NCBI GenBank assembly: GCA_958450325.1
Contig: OY288247.1
Coordinates: 55,183,701 to 55,247,700, forward strand
Source of the DNA: Agrostemma githago
Lineage: Eukaryota; Streptophyta; Magnoliopsida; Caryophyllales; Caryophyllaceae
DNA length: 64,000 nucleotides
Direction of reading: 5' to 3'
Shown one piece after another: positions 11,986 to 22,102 of the stretch; within the stretch, counting starts at the first letter, position 1; each line of letters starts with the position of its first letter. Under the pieces are notes generated by a model, which was given only the letters and a program-made list of their open reading frames with translations, had not been told where the DNA came from and searched no databases. A program made the translations under genes and the position numbers.

Positions 11986-13632
11986 AAGCAAACAAAACGC
12001 CACCCGACCAAACTTACCAACAACACAAGCCGAGTACGAAGCCTGTCTAATAAGTCTAAAAGCAGCCATGTCTCTGGGAGTCAAAAACCTTAGAGTCCAC
12101 GAAGACTCATCCTTAGTAGTCAACCAAGCCACGGGTAATTGGAGGGTTTATAGCAAAAGCCTAACTCCATACCAAACTAAAGTAGAAGCAATGCCTAAGA
12201 AATTCACCGAAATCGACTTCATACACATACTCCGCAAAGAAAACCAATTCGTTGATGCGTTATCCAAACTAGCCACACTATTAAACATGCCCGATCACCT
12301 CCTCTCAATGCCTATCTATGTAGAAAGAAGCAAACAACCAGCCAACATCCACAACCTCGAAACCGACAACGCCACCAAAGAACCTTGGTACAAAACAATC
12401 CTAGACTTTAAAACCCATGGTTCATATCCACCCGACACTAATAGCAAAAACAAAAGAGCCCTACGAATACAAGCCACCCATTACGTCCTGAATCAAGGCC
12501 TACTGTACAAACGAACCCCACAAGGAGTCCTCCTTAGATGCATAAACAAAAACCAATCCGAGAGAGTCATGGAAGAGGTACACGACGGAGAGTGCGGACC
12601 TCACATGAGTGCACACATACTAGCCCGAAAAATAATGAAACTGGGTTATTACTGGATTACCTGGAGGCAGACTGTCGACGTCACGTTCGGCACTACCATA
12701 ACTACCAAATATTCGCCAACATCCAACACCTACTTCCTTATCCTCTACACACTATAGCCACACCTTGGCCCTTCTCTACTTGGGGAATAGACATCATAGG
12801 GAAAGTACACCCATCCGGGACCAGCGGACATTGCTTTATTTTAGTAGCCGTGGATTACTTCACCAAATGGGTAGAAGTCGCCTCTTACACCGTACTTACC
12901 TCGAAACAAGTAGTCAAATCCGTGCAAAACAACATCGTGTGCCGTTACGGTATACCTCATAAAATCATTAGCGACCAGGGGGCTCACTTCAGGGCCGACA
13001 CACAAAAACTCCTAGACAAATACAAGATTCAAAGACACAAATCCTCATCCTATAGACCACAAACCAACGGGGCCGTAGAAGCAGCCAACAAAACCATCAC
13101 CACAATCCTTAAGAAAATGGTAGACAACTACCGGGATTGGCCAAACAAAATCCCCTTCGCCTTATGGGGATACCGAACATCCTATAGAACACCCACCGGA
13201 GCCACACCATATTACCTAACCTACAGTTCCGAAGCCGTCTAACCAATAGAGCTAGAAATACCATCACTAAGAATATTAGCCAAAAGTGGTATCCCTGAGG
13301 AAAAACTGAACCAAAAACGGTACGACGAACTAGTACCCCTAGATGAACGTAGGATACATGCCCTATCCAACGTACAAGCCTACCAACAACGCATCCAATG
13401 AGCCTTTAACAAGCGAGTGAAATCCCAAAACATACACGAGAGAAATTTAGTGATCAAATCCATTAGAGCATCCCTTCCCGTCGACCCTAGAGGAAAATTC
13501 AAACCAAACTGGGCGGGTCCCTACCTCGTTAAGAAAATACTCTCGGGGGGCGCCGTGATCCTTACCGACCTAGATGGTCAAGAGTTCTCAACCCCGACCA
13601 ATATGGATCAACTCAAACGATACTACCCATAA
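11986..13632 (+). pseudogene. RNaseH-integrase relic of element B
   Basis: First part: RNaseH C-terminal half of the second, archaeal-like type of Tat elements (QAEYEACLISLKAAM, VHEDSSLVVNQATG, DALSKLATLLN). Then integrase zinc region (EVHDGECGPHMSAHI, near 12580) and the DDE core: WGIDIIGKVHPSG with the first Asp, IISDQGAHFRADT with the second Asp, NGAVEAANKT with the Glu. C-terminal part GKFKPNWAGPYLVKK to the stop at 13630. Lesions: frameshift near 12660 inside the zinc region, TAA at about 13240, TGA at about 13399. Upstream RT is missing. Best matches by motif are Tat/Ogre pol proteins. Confidence 0.85.
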
Positions 13633-13919
13633 ATACCCTAGAAACCACGTACCGACCTCCGACTTAGGGGGAAACAAAAAAACCAACAACAACAAAACAA
13701 AAAAATCAAGTTCGCACCGATAAATGGCATAAACGAGTCTAAAGCAAAATCACTCACATTTTTCTAAAGAACTACGAACAGGGATTGATTTCGTCTAAAA
13801 GTGGATACGTAGGCAACCCGTTCCCTGGGTACAACCAAACAACCGAAAAAAACAAAGATCGATTAATCGATCCATGTATAAACCGAGATACCTTTTAAGA
13901 CCCGACCCACCGAGTGATT

Positions 13920-14163
13920 TAAAATGACGAAGCACAAACGACGAGCCGAGGACGGGGTGAAAACCCGAAAGGGCGCCCCGGGCAAAATGAAGAATCGAGT
14001 TGCGAGCCGTCAGAAAAAATAAAGAAAAGAAAAAAAATAGAGCAAAAGAAAAAAAAAATGCCAAAAAAAACAAAAGAAAAAACAAAAGAGGTGAGCCGAG
14101 GACGGAGTGAAAACCCAAAAGGGCGCTCCAGGTAAAATGAAGAATCCAGTTGCGAGCCACCAC
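13920..14163. repeat. Two direct copies of a ~66-bp segment
   Basis: GAGCCGAGGACGG...GTTGCGAGCC occurs at about 13943-14008 and 14093-14158, 150 bp apart, separated by A-rich sequence. It lies between integrase and the first antisense gene. Function unknown. Confidence 0.75.
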
Positions 14164-14604
14164 AAAAAAAAGGGAATAAAAAATAAAAGTGTGCTTCTCA
14201 TTATTAACAAAATTCGGCTAAATCGAGCCTTTGTCGAGGCATCTACATCAAAAATCTGAGTCCGGACATCCCGGAAGTTAACAATGTATCAAAACCCCAC
14301 AAAAACTAGTACTAATACGCCACATATTATCAACTTGTAATACATAATACAAATGGCTGGGCTCTACCGGTCCAACTCTTCCTCACCTTTACCGTTCGGG
14401 TGTGATCACTTGCGTTCGTCCTCCGCGATTTTCTGAAAGCAAGCTTCTAACGCCCTATCCAAACGTGAGTCCAGCAAATCCCACTGTCTTTGCTCTTTCA
14501 CAACCTTAATATTGGTCTTGCTGGTCTTGGCCCGTTCGGATGAACTGACTAAACTAGGATCGTCTCGCTGTCTATGGGTAGGCACTTGGTAACGGTCTCT
14601 CGAG

Positions 14605-15874
14605 TCACCTAGTAACTGTCTCTCGAGTCACCTCCTCCCCTCTTAGTGGTACTGTCTTCCTAGCTTTTGAGTCGATCTGCCCCGACGAGTGTTCACAAAC
14701 CCTTCGCCGGATAAGGGCATTGTCAGTCAGTCGAGCAACCTCAATAGTAACGGGACGCAAGAATTTATGCCCCCAAGAAATCCTGAACTCCCTAAGCGAA
14801 TTCCCCGTCGATGAGTCAGAAATAGAGACAATTTCAGCATCCTTTGGAATAGAAAGCTGGACACCCATTTGACGTGAAAATATGCCCGGGTAAACACGAA
14901 CTTGATCCTTTATAGGTAGTATTAGCAAAACCCACGACGAAGACGAAAATGGAAACCCGATACGCCCGCTAGTGTTCCACCACGGAATAGACAACCTGAT
15001 GACCACATCCCCTTTAGCCAAATAGGAAGGCCAATCCTTTTCCTCGAGAATTTTACCTCACAACTGCACCATTTTCCGGCCCGTGAAGCCCTTGTTATTA
15101 TAATCTTTGAAACACCGGGGAGGGACCACCAAACCAAGTCGTTCCTGCAATCGAACCTGTACAAACACTACAAAACATCACAACCGTAAAATAAAACCAA
15201 AAAAAGGGGGGGGGAAGCAACACAAAAAAAAAACACACACACCTGTAAGATGATCCTAGAACCCCGAGAAGGCGTTCCTTGTAGCCGGACAGTAGCATCA
15301 AGATCTAGAACAAGCTCACCCGAATTAAGCAAAGAGGGTGACCGTCCATGTTCCATTACCATCATCATATCCAAAACTCGAGGATTACCCCAGCCTTCAC
15401 GTGACCTCGCACCCTTAAATAGATAATAGCAAGCAATGGCAATGTTAAAAGCACGCCCACAAGCCAAGGTAGAAAGGTGACGAGAGCCAACCTGTGATAA
15501 CGTCCTAGAAAGCAACTCTAAGTTAACGCCGTCCGTACCAAAATAACCCTTAGCCTCCTCTAGCGAAGAAAGGTCCAAAAACTGGTAAAACCGCTCCACA
15601 TAAGCATCATTCCCATAAGGCACACAAGGTCGAACCGAGCTCCACCCGCCTATAGCATCTATCTCCTCGGGCAAAGGGCAAATTTTACCCCTAGGAAAGA
15701 CAAAAGCATGGTATTTCAGATACCAAAACCTAGAACATGCCCGCAAGAAATTATCTTGCACCTTAACTCGACTAAGGGCGATAATCACTGACAAACCATC
15801 ATTTGACTAACCTCGGGGTCACATTTTTTAAAAGAACTAACCCACTCGGTAAGGATTTTCCCAAAACCCGACAT
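14605..15874 (-). pseudogene. Antisense accessory gene of B, DUF7745-like, decayed
   Basis: Minus strand, opposite to B gag-pol. Start ATG at 15874 (MSGFGKILTEWVSS); a frameshift near 15785 leads into the long frame 15794-15168. Characteristic stretch FVFPRGKICPLPEEIDAIGG resembles the E-E/D-A pattern of plant retrotransposon-associated DUF7745 proteins. An intron of about 90-100 bp (GTGTGTGTG donor near 15241, acceptor ACAG near 15156) leads to a second exon with WPSYLAKGDVVIRL and YPGIFSRQMGVQLSIPKDAE. An in-frame TGA occurs near 15058. A TATA box is at 15941-15952. The DUF7745 assignment is from motif memory; the role of such proteins is unknown. Confidence 0.6.
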
Positions 15875-15940
15875 AACGCTAAATATAGACGTGCTAGACC
15901 CTATGGATACACCAATATGTCTAAAGCAAACACCCACAAC

Positions 15941-15952
15941 CCGTATATATAG
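15941..15952 (-). promoter_or_regulatory. TATA box of the DUF7745-like antisense gene
   Basis: Minus strand CTATATATACGG, about 70 bp before the ATG at 15874. It suggests the antisense gene had its own promoter, independent of the LTR. Confidence 0.5.
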
Positions 15953-16781
15953 CCCTATACCCACAAGAATTAGGAAACAACGAGAATTTCCATAACCCGG
16001 GGCCCCAACCGCACCGGTCCACGCGTCCGAATTTCCGGTCGCCCAAGCCTAGGTGGTCCGGAGTCCAGCTGCCTCAGCCCAAGCGCTTGTAGTCATGCAG
16101 GCGACATCCCGAGCAACCCAAGGATAGAAAAGCAAACCTCCATTATCACCATAGCTATCATCCTCAACCCCGGAAGTCGAGAACGACCTCCCGAAGTCGC
16201 TAAACCCCGTCCGGAAAACCGAAATACCCGCGCAAGAGCTGCGAGAATGTGGATCTACCCGTCGGACGAACAAGACTTAGGCGTTTTTTTTTAATTTTTT
16301 AGGGGGATAAGCTACCCTACCTAGGCATGTCGTAGCCTTTAAGCGATTACCGTCGAGTCACGTCTGTAGCCTAACAAGGCGATATTATGAGTATGTAAAA
16401 AGAGGTCTAGTCTAACTTTTTTTTTCATACTAAAGCTCATCTCCTAATATATGCGGTCAAAACGCGTTAATGTTTTACTTTAACATTTCAAGTCTCGTCC
16501 ATCTCGAGTCAAAACATTTTAATCGACGTAGTATCCGATCCGACTCCCGGCTCAAGCTAACGCATTTCAAAACCCCCGAAAAAAAACCATTTTCGTACTC
16601 TCTTGCAACGCTAACGTACCCTAAACCGAGTCACATCGCAAAACGAATGAACGCAAAAGTGATTACTTGTCAACCTAGGAAAACAATTCGCCAAACGAAA
16701 ACGCAAGACTAATCCAACCAATACAAATACTAAAAATCTAAAGAAAATATACAAAAATACAAATCCTTATACAAATCGAGG
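15953..16781. other. Spacer between the two antisense genes of B
   Basis: No protein I can support; the minus frame 16049-16273 has no recognisable feature. The part 16470-16780 matches 6946-7256 of element A in inverse orientation, so it belongs to the shared element body. Confidence 0.5.
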
Positions 16782-17830
16782 CTAGGAAGGACCCCTAGAA
16801 GCCGCGCCGACGGTAATCACAATCTCACAAAGCTGGTCATCTAACCCTAGGTCCTCCAGGTCTATAAGAGGAGACTTACCACCATCCATCCCTGACAGCA
16901 TGTCTAGAGTAGCTGTCTCGGGAATCCCTCCAACCTCCTTCGTAGCACCCGTAGACTTAGCGTCAGCCTCCGCCACCCTTTCGATCTGATGCCTAGCCTC
17001 ACCCTGTGCTGAGGTCTCGCCCCGGCACCGAGCCAGCTGCTCCTTTAGGAAGGCGATCTTGTCAGCTCGAGATTGCAGGAGCCGTTGTGCCTCAACCTCT
17101 CTCGCCTTGAGCTCGGTCACCTGAGTCTCCAACTGCCCCACCATATCCGAAACATCCTACAAATACACTTAAGCTTTAGAAAAGTAAACCAACAACCTAA
17201 AAAACCACCTTAGTCACGTAAACTTACCAATTGAGGCCCCGAAGTGTCACGGGAGACCCTCGAGGCACAGGCCCAGGCCCGGAAGCGGTTGGTAGCCTGC
17301 CACAACCGCTGATGGCAAGCCGAGGAAACCTGGGAATGCAACCATAAAAGTTAGGCAAATCGACCTTAATTTTTAGAACCCAAACGAAGAACACAAAAAA
17401 AAACTCACCCGGTCACGCCACTCAATCCGGGCATCCATCTCCTCAGTAGAACACGGGGGGAGAGGCTGAGTGAAGGCTACTCCAACCACATCGACCGTGA
17501 GTGGTGTCAGGGGAAGACTGGGGGCTGAACAGCATCAGCCAAGTCGACCAGCTAAAAGAAAAGCGAACCGTTCCAAATGAAAGCAAATACTAAACCATAG
17601 GACAAAACAAACGATAAAACCAAAACCGATACTCTAATAATTCTAAACCTTGGGGGCTATTAAATAAAACAAACGGTAAGAAAGAAACTTACATCTGCAA
17701 GGCGTAGGTAGTTCGCCAGCACGTTCTTCGACGAATAGTGCTCCTAGCCTTATCCAACCTTCATTCAATCACTGCCGAAAGCCTAACCGGACGAGCACGC
17801 ACTGTCCTAGATACCAATCGAGGGAGTTAG
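16782..17830 (-). CDS. Multi-exon antisense accessory gene of B with coiled-coil C-terminus
   Basis: Homolog of the gene at 4851-6945. The last exon (about 17152-16782) is intact: it starts DVSDMVGQLETQVTELK after an acceptor ATTTGTAG, runs as a coiled coil (EAQRLLQSRADKIAFLKEQL), then an acidic tail ending VITVGAASRGPS. The preceding exon (about 17340-17228) encodes the RLWQATNRF-like segment. Further exons lie near 17555-17415 (LADLADAVQP-like; in-frame stops visible) and 17830-17690. Exon borders match the A copy. No known domain. The 5' part is not resolved, and internal stops in the upstream exons make this copy probably non-functional. Confidence 0.5.
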
Positions 17831-18660
17831 GAGTAAATTCAAGCCCCATAAGGAAGCCGTAAAACCTCCTCTAGTCGAAATCGACCCCCAGCAATAAACG
17901 AACACGGGAGCCATGATTAATAAGGATGCTTGCGCTTGACCGCATGATAAAACAAATCCACAACCCCAAAGCACTCGAAGCAACCAGATATCCTAGCATG
18001 TCCCTAAGCACTCAACTTACGTTCCAAGGGATTATTATTTTAGCACATCCCCGGAAGAATTCACTAAGCAAATGAAAGCCCAAGAGCTAATGCAAACACC
18101 ATTACACCCATTAAGAGCTTACACATCAAGTCTAGTAATTTAAAGGCAAAAAGTCACTAAACCCAAACAACCACTCATCAATAAGACCAGGGTTAGTCAG
18201 AAATTTCCCGAAGAAAGTCATAGACCAGGGTTTGTCTAACGCAGCCACCCGAGAGAGATAAATCTAACTTAACGTAATCACCCGCACGGGATTGAATCAA
18301 AAACACCAATAAATACTTAAGCAAACAAACTCAAGGTCGATAAACATAAAGCATTCACCTACTAAGACAAGCAAAACAACAATAATGGGACAACTACTAA
18401 TCAACATCGATAATATACTCTCGACAATAAAACAAGTATAAGAAAAGCACTTAACCTCAACGCTACACCCGGACGCGTAACAAAGCAAATCTAAACCAAA
18501 CTAATCTAAATAGACTCTAAACAAATCCCAAATGCATAAACAAACCGAAACAAGAGCAATAACAAACCCAAACAAAGTAAGACAAGCTGGAAAACAAAAT
18601 TAGCTAAGACAAATTCACAAAACAAGCATTTAACTAAAACAAATAAACCAACAACAATTT
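17831..18660. other. B internal sequence between antisense gene and array
   Basis: A/T-rich, probably the 5' region of the antisense gene, equivalent to 4431-5440 in A. I could not place its first exon. Confidence 0.4.
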
Positions 18661-18807
18661 TGCCCGAGGGTCAGAGTTATCCCGGAGGCACAGGATTTTT
18701 GCCCGAGGGTCTGAGTTATCCCGGAGGCACAACATTTTTGCCCGAGGGTCAGAGTTATCCCAGAGGCACAACATTTTACCCGAGGATCAGAGTTATCCCG
18801 GAGGCAC
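18661..18807. repeat. 39-bp tandem array, 3' part of B
   Basis: Four units start near 18661, 18700, 18739 and 18777; each reads TGCCCGAGGGTCAGAG..CCCGGAGGCAC. The period is 39, 39, 38 bp. It lies where element A has its 81/54-bp arrays, but the unit sequence is unrelated. Cut at 18808 by the LTR of C. Confidence 0.9.
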
Positions 18808-19868
18808 TGTAACACCCTCATTTGTTCAGGAGACTTAACAAGTCATCCTAAACAAATACGAGTGTTACCATCTCGGTAAACCGAGGTAGCAGACATCATT
18901 ACTCACAATAATAGAGTGTCCAAACGTTAAAACTTAACAATAGATTATAGAAATTCAGTCTACAAACCAAACAATAAAGAGCATTCGTGATAGTTTAATA
19001 AATAAGATGGAATACGAACGATCAAGGGTCTATACTATTCTTGAGATTTCGCACTTTGCCCATCCCGTAAATAGCATCCCGAGTCAAAAGCACACTCCAT
19101 CAATCACCTAAATACATCCCTGCTCCCCAAATGACCATAACCGTCAAGTGGATCATCACAGATACATCAGAAATACACACACAAGATCAGTTTAGGATAA
19201 CATTAAACAATATTAGTACAATCAATATCATCAATATCATCATTCTTATCATCACTATCGCGACCGCGGTCACGCCCCGTCAGTCCGAGTGTGCACACCC
19301 CTCCTAGGCTCTCCTAGGAGGAAACATTAGGGAAGGTCCCGAGATCAACCGGGCCTAGCAAGTCCTAGCTAGCTTCTCTCAATCGGTACACAACCGCAAT
19401 CTCAATATCATCATTATACCATTATATCATACAATCTCAATATCATCATTATACCATTATATCATACAATATGCAAACATACAACGTAAACTGAGTAAGG
19501 ATAACCTTACCTAATTAGCAGGTTACTACCTCGTCGTTAGTACTATTCACCACGGAATTTCTACGAAGTCCGAACCTAATAAAATATCATATACATAAAT
19601 TAATATCGATAGTAACGTATTTAATGTATAAAATGAAACCGTTAGCATTCTAATTAGACTACCACGACTTGTTATTATTCTTAAAACAGAATTTACTACT
19701 CCGTACATATACACTGCCCAACATGATATTATTATTAAATTATTACTATTATTATTATGATTATTATTATAATAATTATTATTATTATAATCAACTACGT
19801 ACAGTAATTCCACTACGTAAAGCAATTACTATTATTATGATTATTATTATTATAATAATAATAATAAT
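18808..19868 (-). repeat. LTR of C, part 1 (LTR 3' part)
   Basis: At its left end the plus strand reads TGTAACACCC; the other LTR end at 32786 reads GGGTATTACA, giving 10-bp imperfect terminal inverted repeats. It contains a ~35-bp direct duplication (about 19402-19471, CTCAATATCATCATTATACC..) and an ATT-rich tract (19730-19868) in which D inserted. Without D and one target copy the LTR is ~1.97 kb. Confidence 0.7.
19730..19868. repeat. ATT/TTA-rich low-complexity tract
   Basis: Repeated ATTATTATT/TAATAATAA motifs; insertion target of D. Open frames here (poly-Tyr, poly-Ile) are artefacts. Confidence 0.9.
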
Positions 19869-20560
19869 TGTTCCGGTCACGGAAACAATTAACCCGGCTC
19901 TGGATCCGGGTTGTATAATAGAGTTGTTGGTGAACAATTGATCGTCTGACTTCCTTGAGCCTCTCCTTTGTCTCACTCCCTTGATCGGACCTTCCCGGCG
20001 AAGTTGGCCTGCTCCCTGCACAATGAACGCACAGGGCCTCAGAGGTTGTCCGAGGAAGCCCTCTCCGATGCCTAATTCAGCCCGTGAAATGCCTTGATGA
20101 ACCTAGCTCGTGAGGAACTAGGTGGCGTTTTTTTGGGAGTAAGAGTCTAGAGAGAGAAAATCCAACCCCCCTAATGTGGGAAATGGGAAAGTATGTATAC
20201 CTTCCCACAAGAGAGAGGAAAAGAGAAAAGAGAAGAGGGAAATGAGTGGATACTTGTGCGACACGTGGACTCACCTTGTCCACTCACTTCCCCTTACCTT
20301 AGGTAAAATGACGGATGGGTCCTCGGTCCTCCTTTGGTCCTGCTTGGGAGGGAGCGCCCTGGAAGCAGGCAGGAAGCCTGGTCTGCTCTGCTCTGCAGGC
20401 GGCAAGGCCGTGCCGGGCGGCTAAATAATTAAGGCCATTCACTTGGAGTTTTTAATGACATTGCTGGGAGGTCTGCTGGATAGGCCATCTCTTATTCAGG
20501 GATTGGGCGTCCTGGGGCCTGACTGGCAGGCGACCCGAGGCTGGCTACCGACCCCCATCA
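19869..20560 (-). repeat. 3' LTR of D
   Basis: 692 bp; plus-strand ends TGTTCCGG..CCCCATCA. The TATA-like stretch reads GTATGTATAC here, versus GTATTTATAC in the other LTR. Confidence 0.95.
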
Positions 20561-20846
20561 ATTGGCCCTCACCGGCTGAGGGGGAGAGAGGCTCCTGCTC
20601 GGCAGGCGACATCTTGTTTTGGGACGGCGGGAGGTTGACTCTTTGAACACTCTTGCATTAAATACGTTGCATGTTCCCGAGGGAACGAGCTTTAACTTCT
20701 CTGGGTATGCAGAGAGTTTAAACGTCTTCTTTCATGATTATGCTTCTTTGCAAAGTGGGTTTTCGAACAGTGTGCCAGTTTGATGATTGGCTCTCCTCTT
20801 TGCAGAGGTGGTTGAAGCTCCATTAATGCTCTGCTTCTCCTCTTTG
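20561..20846. other. D internal sequence between 3' LTR and the first antisense gene
   Basis: No gene. A clear polypurine tract next to the LTR is not obvious; GAGGGGGAGAGAGG (plus strand 20578-20591) is on the wrong strand for it. The stretch probably holds the promoter region of the antisense gene that follows. Confidence 0.45.
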
Positions 20847-20855
20847 TATAAATTA
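20847..20855 (+). promoter_or_regulatory. TATA box of antisense gene 1 of D
   Basis: TATAAATTA on the plus strand, about 63 bp before the ATG at 20918 and preceded by a C/T-rich stretch. Confidence 0.5.
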
Positions 20856-20917
20856 CATCTTCCTTCACCATTTTCACGCCCCATTTCCAACTTTCCTTCC
20901 TTTCTTTGTCTTTAATC

Positions 20918-21502
20918 ATGGTTTGGATCAAAAAATCTGTGACTCGCCGCGGAGCTCGCTACGTTACTTTCACTTTCAGAGGATTCTGGAGGCTTCGGTA
21001 TGCTCGAGCTGCTTACCGAGCTGTTCGTCATAGCCGTCGTTCACGGCTTCATTCCCGTCGGAGGGGTAAGAAAACTCCTGCTAGGCTGAACAAGCGTTTC
21101 AAGAGGTCCTCACCCCCTGCTGCGCCTAGATTCAGGCGCTGCCCCCAGGGAGGGGGTTGTTTTGACAGGGGATGCCACGAGTGCTTTCCGTGGCTGCGCC
21201 CTGAACAATTTGATCCCAACCTCTCTGATACTGACTCCTCCTTGGCGTCAGGCCCCTCCTCGCCTGTGAAGAAGACAGGTTGTCGCACCTGCGACGAATC
21301 CCAGGCCGTTCCCTTTGGCAGGGACTGGGAGGATAGCAGCCGAGATTCTGACGACAGTGGAGGTCTTGGTTGTTTAAGTGACAGGGATGAGGATGGGATC
21401 CCTGATGACCCTTTTCAAGACTCCCCAGATTGGGACTGGGGTTCGGACTTTGGGGGTCCAGGCAGCCCTGGGGACCCTTCCCCTGACTTGGATGATGATT
21501 AG
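20918..21502 (+). CDS. Antisense gene 1 of D: small Arg-rich / acidic protein
   Basis: Intact frame of 194 codons from ATG 20918 (MVWIKKSVTRRGARYV) to TAG 21502; an earlier TTG at 20906 is in frame but ATG is preferred. Residues ~1-70 are very basic (Arg/His/Lys). A Cys-rich patch follows (CPQGGGCFDRGCHECFPW), then a Ser/Asp/Gly-rich acidic half with SDTDSS, DSDDSGG and a DLDDD end. No family recognised. The basic-then-acidic layout would fit a nucleic-acid or chromatin binder, but that is speculation. It runs opposite to gag-pol, has its own TATA box, and has no stops in a dead element. Confidence 0.6.
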   Translation: MVWIKKSVTRRGARYVTFTFRGFWRLRYARAAYRAVRHSRRSRLHSRRRGKKTPARLNKRFKRSSPPAAPRFRRCPQGGGCFDRGCHECFPWLRPEQFDPNLSDTDSSLASGPSSPVKKTGCRTCDESQAVPFGRDWEDSSRDSDDSGGLGCLSDRDEDGIPDDPFQDSPDWDWGSDFGGPGSPGDPSPDLDDD

Positions 21503-21845
21503 GCCTGCTTAGCAGGGCGTTTACTCGTTGGGCTGGAATTTCTGGGCCCTTGTATATTTTCTTTCCTTGCTGGGTACTGAATGTAATTTTCCCTTTCAAG
21601 ATTTAATGAAATGAAATTCAGGCGATGTGTTTGTGTATTGTATTTTTAATATGTGTCTATTACTTTTTTTTTTTTTGAAATGAAGAGGGGACGTCATAGG
21701 GTGATCAATCCCTTGACACTTTTTGGTCTTTTCGAGGTTATTCTTGGGAAACCACACAGGGCTGACTCCTGAGGAAGTGACGCGTGGGCAGTGGTCTTTG
21801 GGTGAACTCCTGAGATTTTGGTGACCCTTTGTATGCCCTTCTCCC

Positions 21846-21854
21846 CATAAAAGC
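21846..21854 (+). promoter_or_regulatory. TATA-like box of antisense gene 2 of D
   Basis: CATAAAAGC about 250 bp before the ATG at 22103, followed by a C/T-rich leader, as in plant core promoters. Confidence 0.4.
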
Positions 21855-22102
21855 AATCAGTTGCACATTCTTCTTCTTTTTTCTTCTTCAATCTCTTTTT
21901 TCTTGAAATCTTCCTATCCTCTCTTTCTGCAAAACCCTTGGGTGTTTGACGGTTCGTACCCCACTTTGTACCCCCATTCTTCTGGGAGATTCCTTCTTCG
22001 GGCTTTTACCGCACTTGGCAGGCGATCTTAGGTCAGACTTTTGCCTTCCACTTCCCGCTTTTTCTTTTTGATTTTCTGTTTTTCCGCTTCCATTAGAGTA
22101 AA

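Larger units (their letters stand above)
7257..18807 (+). mobile_element. B: Ogre-like (Tat lineage) LTR retrotransposon, 5' LTR to 3' array
   Basis: Order on the plus strand: 5' LTR 7257-9425, primer site 9429-9446, long leader, gag relic 10971-11576, RNaseH and integrase relic 11986-13632, two minus-strand genes (14605-15874 and 16782-17830), and a 39-bp array 18661-18807. It then meets the LTR of chromovirus C at 18808. Protease and most of reverse transcriptase are missing and the reading frames are broken, so this copy is dead. The 3' LTR is not in the window. The Tat lineage is supported by the long LTR, tRNA-Arg-type primer site, the RNaseH sequence and the antisense ORFs. Confidence 0.85.

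Noticed and set aside
19669..20021. Tyr-, Asn- and Ile-rich frames
   Set aside because: Translations of an ATT microsatellite.
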